In this document: positions 61,782 to 64,000 of the stretch, in pieces
Numbering within the stretch: position 1 is the stretch's first letter
Layout: every line of letters begins with the position of its first letter
From: JAZKHE01 sp040385525
GTDB lineage: Bacteria; Bacteroidota; Bacteroidia; UBA4408
NCBI GenBank assembly: GCA_040385525.1
Contig: JAZKHE010000006.1
Coordinates: forward strand, 248,001-312,000
Length of the DNA stretch: 64,000 bases
Direction: 5' to 3'
Translations under genes and position numbers: made by a program
The notes under the pieces: generated by a model
What the model was told of the DNA's origin: nothing
Database searches by the model: none
The model's input: only the letters and a program-made list of their open reading frames with translations

Positions 61782-63890
61782 ATGAAACACACAGCGCAAT
61801 TTTTAAAAGTAATAATTGCTTGCTGTGTGTTTTTGTTTTTTAATAATGCCTACACACAAAATGTTTATTTAGAAAAAAAAATAGACAATATTACAAACGA
61901 TCAACAATTGTTGAGTTGCTTAGAGTCAATCGATTCACTTATTTTTAGTAATCCAGACGAAGCGATACTTTATTCAGAACTACTTCTAAAAAAACAAGAA
62001 AAAAAAACAAGCGAATTAAATCTTGCTAAAATTAGTACCTATTTAGCAAAAGCTAAAAACGCGAATGATATTGATGTAACAGAAACAATTAAAAAAGTTT
62101 TACCAATATTTATTAAAAACAAAACACGCGATTTTGAAGCGCTCGTTTATATTCTGCAAGCAGATTTAGCAGATGATGAAAATGATTTTGAAAACGCATT
62201 AAACAAAGCCCTTGACGCCAATCGAATTTATTCCGAATTAAAAAATAATTTAGGTATAGCGCGTTCCTATTTGATGATGGGACATATTTATTCTGAACTC
62301 AGACAATATAAAAAAGCAGAAGAAACTTATTTACAAGCAGCAGATTTATATAAAAACGATATTCGTTATTTGGGCAGAGTTTATCATAGTTTAGGTGATG
62401 TTTACGAATATAAAAATAATTTGAAAATCGCTTTCGATTATTTTTTAAAAGCATTAGAAATTAAAAAGAAATACGACAATAAACACAATTTAGGAAGGCT
62501 TTATGCTGCTATAGGTTCTTATTATACCCAAGTAAAAAATTACGACAAAAGTTTCGAATACTATAATAAAACCTACATAATAGAAAAAGAATTAGGAAGT
62601 AAATATGGAATGGCATCTGCATTAAATAACATGTCAATTTCATTTTATTTTAAAAAAGATTATGCCACCTGCGAAAAATATTTATTACAAACTTTAGCAT
62701 TGGTAAAAGATATTGATGATGTAGATTTTGCCCAAAAAACATACGAAAACCTTGCCGAAATAAGCCGTGTACGTGGTAATTACGAAGACGCCTTAGGTTA
62801 TATGGAAGAATCGTTAAATTACCAAGACACTATTTTATCGAAACGATTTAAAAATAACATTGCCGAAATGCAAGCCAAATTTGATGTAGAAAAAGCTCAC
62901 GAAAAAACCGAAAACGAAAAAATGTTGCGCGCTGCCGATAACAAAACAGCTAAATATGTAATTATAACAATTGCCTTGTTGGTAATATTAATGAGCGTTG
63001 TAGCTATATTTTTATACAAACAAAGTACGCTACGAAAATATGCAAACGCAAGATTAGAAATTCAAAAACAACAAATTGAAATTAAAAATCACGAAATAGA
63101 ATTAAAAAATAAAGACATTACAGATAGCATTAAATATGCAAAACATATACAAGAAGCGATAGTTCCTCCAAACGAATTTATACAGAAATTTTTACCACAA
63201 TCTTTTGTACTGTATTTACCTAAAGATATTGTTGCAGGCGACTTTTATTGGGTTGATGACCAAATAAACGAAAACAATGATTTATTAGTTTATTTTGCGG
63301 TGGTTGATTGTACTGGTCATGGTGTACCAGGCGCAATGATGAGTGTAGTTGGAGCTAACGGTTTGTATAGATGCGTAGATGAATTTTCTTTACGCGAACC
63401 AGCTGCTATTCTGGATAAGTTAACAGCGATTGTAGAAGATGGATTTAAACGCGGAGGCAACGTTATAAACGATGGAATGGATATTTCAATTGGTAGATTA
63501 AATTTAGGAAATGGCAAAAAAAATAGTTACGAATTAACTTGGTCGGGTGCTAATAATCCATTATGGATTATTAAAAAGAATGGCGAATTTATTGAGATTA
63601 TAGCCGACAAACAACCTATTGGAAAATTTGAACACAGAAAACCATTTACACAACACAATTTGATTGTAGAAAAAGGAGACTCATTATACTTATTTACCGA
63701 TGGATACGCCGATCAATTTGGTGGTCCAAAAGGAAAAAAAATGAAGTATGCAAAACTTAAACAACTCTTAATAGAAGTAAAAGAGCTCGATACTGAAATT
63801 CAGAAAAATAAAATACATACTTTTTTTAACGAGTGGCGTGCCGATTTAGAGCAAGTAGATGATGTATGTGTAATGGGAATTAAGGTCTAG
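61782..63890 (+). CDS. TPR-SpoIIE: TPR sensor with PP2C-type serine phosphatase domain (third in the window)
   Basis: 702 residues: signal peptide (1-25), TPRs from about 65 to 370, membrane helix near 393-412, coiled coil (RLEIQKQQIEIKNHEIELKN), and a SpoIIE domain with AGDFYW, DCTGHGVPGAMM, NDGMDISIG, YLFTDGYADQFGG and QVDDVCVMGI. Same architecture as the 22-27 kb pair but more diverged. Here the TPRs are not in exact 40-residue register. It shares the HGVPGA and DDVC active-site motifs, so it should be an active phosphatase. A secreted-protein gene follows. Confidence 0.9.
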   Translation: MKHTAQFLKVIIACCVFLFFNNAYTQNVYLEKKIDNITNDQQLLSCLESIDSLIFSNPDEAILYSELLLKKQEKKTSELNLAKISTYLAKAKNANDIDVTETIKKVLPIFIKNKTRDFEALVYILQADLADDENDFENALNKALDANRIYSELKNNLGIARSYLMMGHIYSELRQYKKAEETYLQAADLYKNDIRYLGRVYHSLGDVYEYKNNLKIAFDYFLKALEIKKKYDNKHNLGRLYAAIGSYYTQVKNYDKSFEYYNKTYIIEKELGSKYGMASALNNMSISFYFKKDYATCEKYLLQTLALVKDIDDVDFAQKTYENLAEISRVRGNYEDALGYMEESLNYQDTILSKRFKNNIAEMQAKFDVEKAHEKTENEKMLRAADNKTAKYVIITIALLVILMSVVAIFLYKQSTLRKYANARLEIQKQQIEIKNHEIELKNKDITDSIKYAKHIQEAIVPPNEFIQKFLPQSFVLYLPKDIVAGDFYWVDDQINENNDLLVYFAVVDCTGHGVPGAMMSVVGANGLYRCVDEFSLREPAAILDKLTAIVEDGFKRGGNVINDGMDISIGRLNLGNGKKNSYELTWSGANNPLWIIKKNGEFIEIIADKQPIGKFEHRKPFTQHNLIVEKGDSLYLFTDGYADQFGGPKGKKMKYAKLKQLLIEVKELDTEIQKNKIHTFFNEWRADLEQVDDVCVMGIKV

Positions 63891-63912
63891 ATTTAATAAA
63901 ACAATAAACAAA

Positions 63913-64000
63913 ATGATTCATTTAATTCAATATAAACTAATTAAAATATCAATTTTATCTTTATTAATTTATACAATTTACATACCATTTTCTTTTTCTC
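63913..64000 (+). CDS. Partial secreted protein, N-terminus only
   Basis: An ATG at 63913 opens a frame to the window end (29 codons) with an export-like stretch: MIHLIQYKLIKISILSLLIY, then TIYIPFSFS. Too short to classify. It lies 22 bp after the third TPR-SpoIIE gene. Confidence 0.5.
   Translation, partial: MIHLIQYKLIKISILSLLIYTIYIPFSFS

Overview
The window is AT-rich chromosomal DNA from a member of the Bacteroidota. The main evidence is a protein with a C-terminal type IX secretion (T9SS) sorting domain, promoter-like sequences of the Bacteroidota form TTTG-N19/20-TAnnTTTG, AT-rich spacers without clear Shine-Dalgarno sequences, and Bacteroidota families such as the DUF6340 lipoprotein, OmpH/Skp, TPR-SpoIIE phosphatases and CAP-domain proteins. 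I cannot place it below phylum. I saw no rRNA, tRNA, CRISPR array, transposase or integrase.

Layout. (1) 1-9383, minus strand: an inorganic-carbon locus with two SulP transporters, a beta-carbonic anhydrase, the DabA/DabB bicarbonate-accumulation pair and two small secreted proteins that look related to each other. (2) 9.5-13.3 kb: a methylcrotonyl-type carboxyltransferase, a UDG-like hypothetical protein, a T9SS cargo protein and a GreA-like protein. (3) 13.3-18.3 kb: a complete cyanophycin cycle (isoaspartyl peptidase, cyanophycinase, cyanophycin synthetase). (4) 18.4-35.6 kb: RluF, a phospholipase D-like lipoprotein, a DEAD helicase, two tandem TPR-SpoIIE phosphatases, EF-P, CAP-domain proteins, an SDR enzyme, an amino-acid permease, a DUF6340 lipoprotein, an OmpH chaperone and a 51-residue Cys-rich protein. 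(5) 35.6-46 kb: PrfC, a CPBP-family membrane protein, a Fic enzyme, RuvX, DapD, GT9 and TsaC, then an accessory patch with an HTH/nucleotidyltransferase pair and an orphan gene. (6) 46.0-56.8 kb, minus strand: ten genes for reductive pyrimidine catabolism, running from nucleobase uptake and cytosine deamination to CoA thioesters, with a KilA-N gene embedded. (7) 57-64 kb: CCA-adding enzyme, a pRiA4b ORF-3-like protein, MiaA, an MFS transporter, a small OB-like protein and a third TPR-SpoIIE phosphatase.

The most unusual signal is a pattern seen three times. An accessory gene or pair sits at the 3' end of a conserved gene (tsaC, ruvX, the acyl-CoA carboxylase beta gene), and a second, partly decayed copy of that host gene's 3' end lies on the far side of the insert. 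In the tsaC case the copies match at 52 of 54 bases and both differences are synonymous, so the repeat regenerates the identical C-terminal peptide. The insert there is a repressor-plus-nucleotidyltransferase operon whose operator overlaps its promoter, like an AbiE-type toxin-antitoxin pair. No recombinase is visible. This suggests small cassettes that enter at gene ends and restore the reading frame.

How the genes may work together (inference): the DAB/SulP/CA locus would supply bicarbonate to carboxylases such as the adjacent acyl-CoA carboxylase. Pyrimidine breakdown would release ammonia and acyl-CoA. Cyanophycin could buffer the nitrogen. No shared regulation was seen that proves these links.
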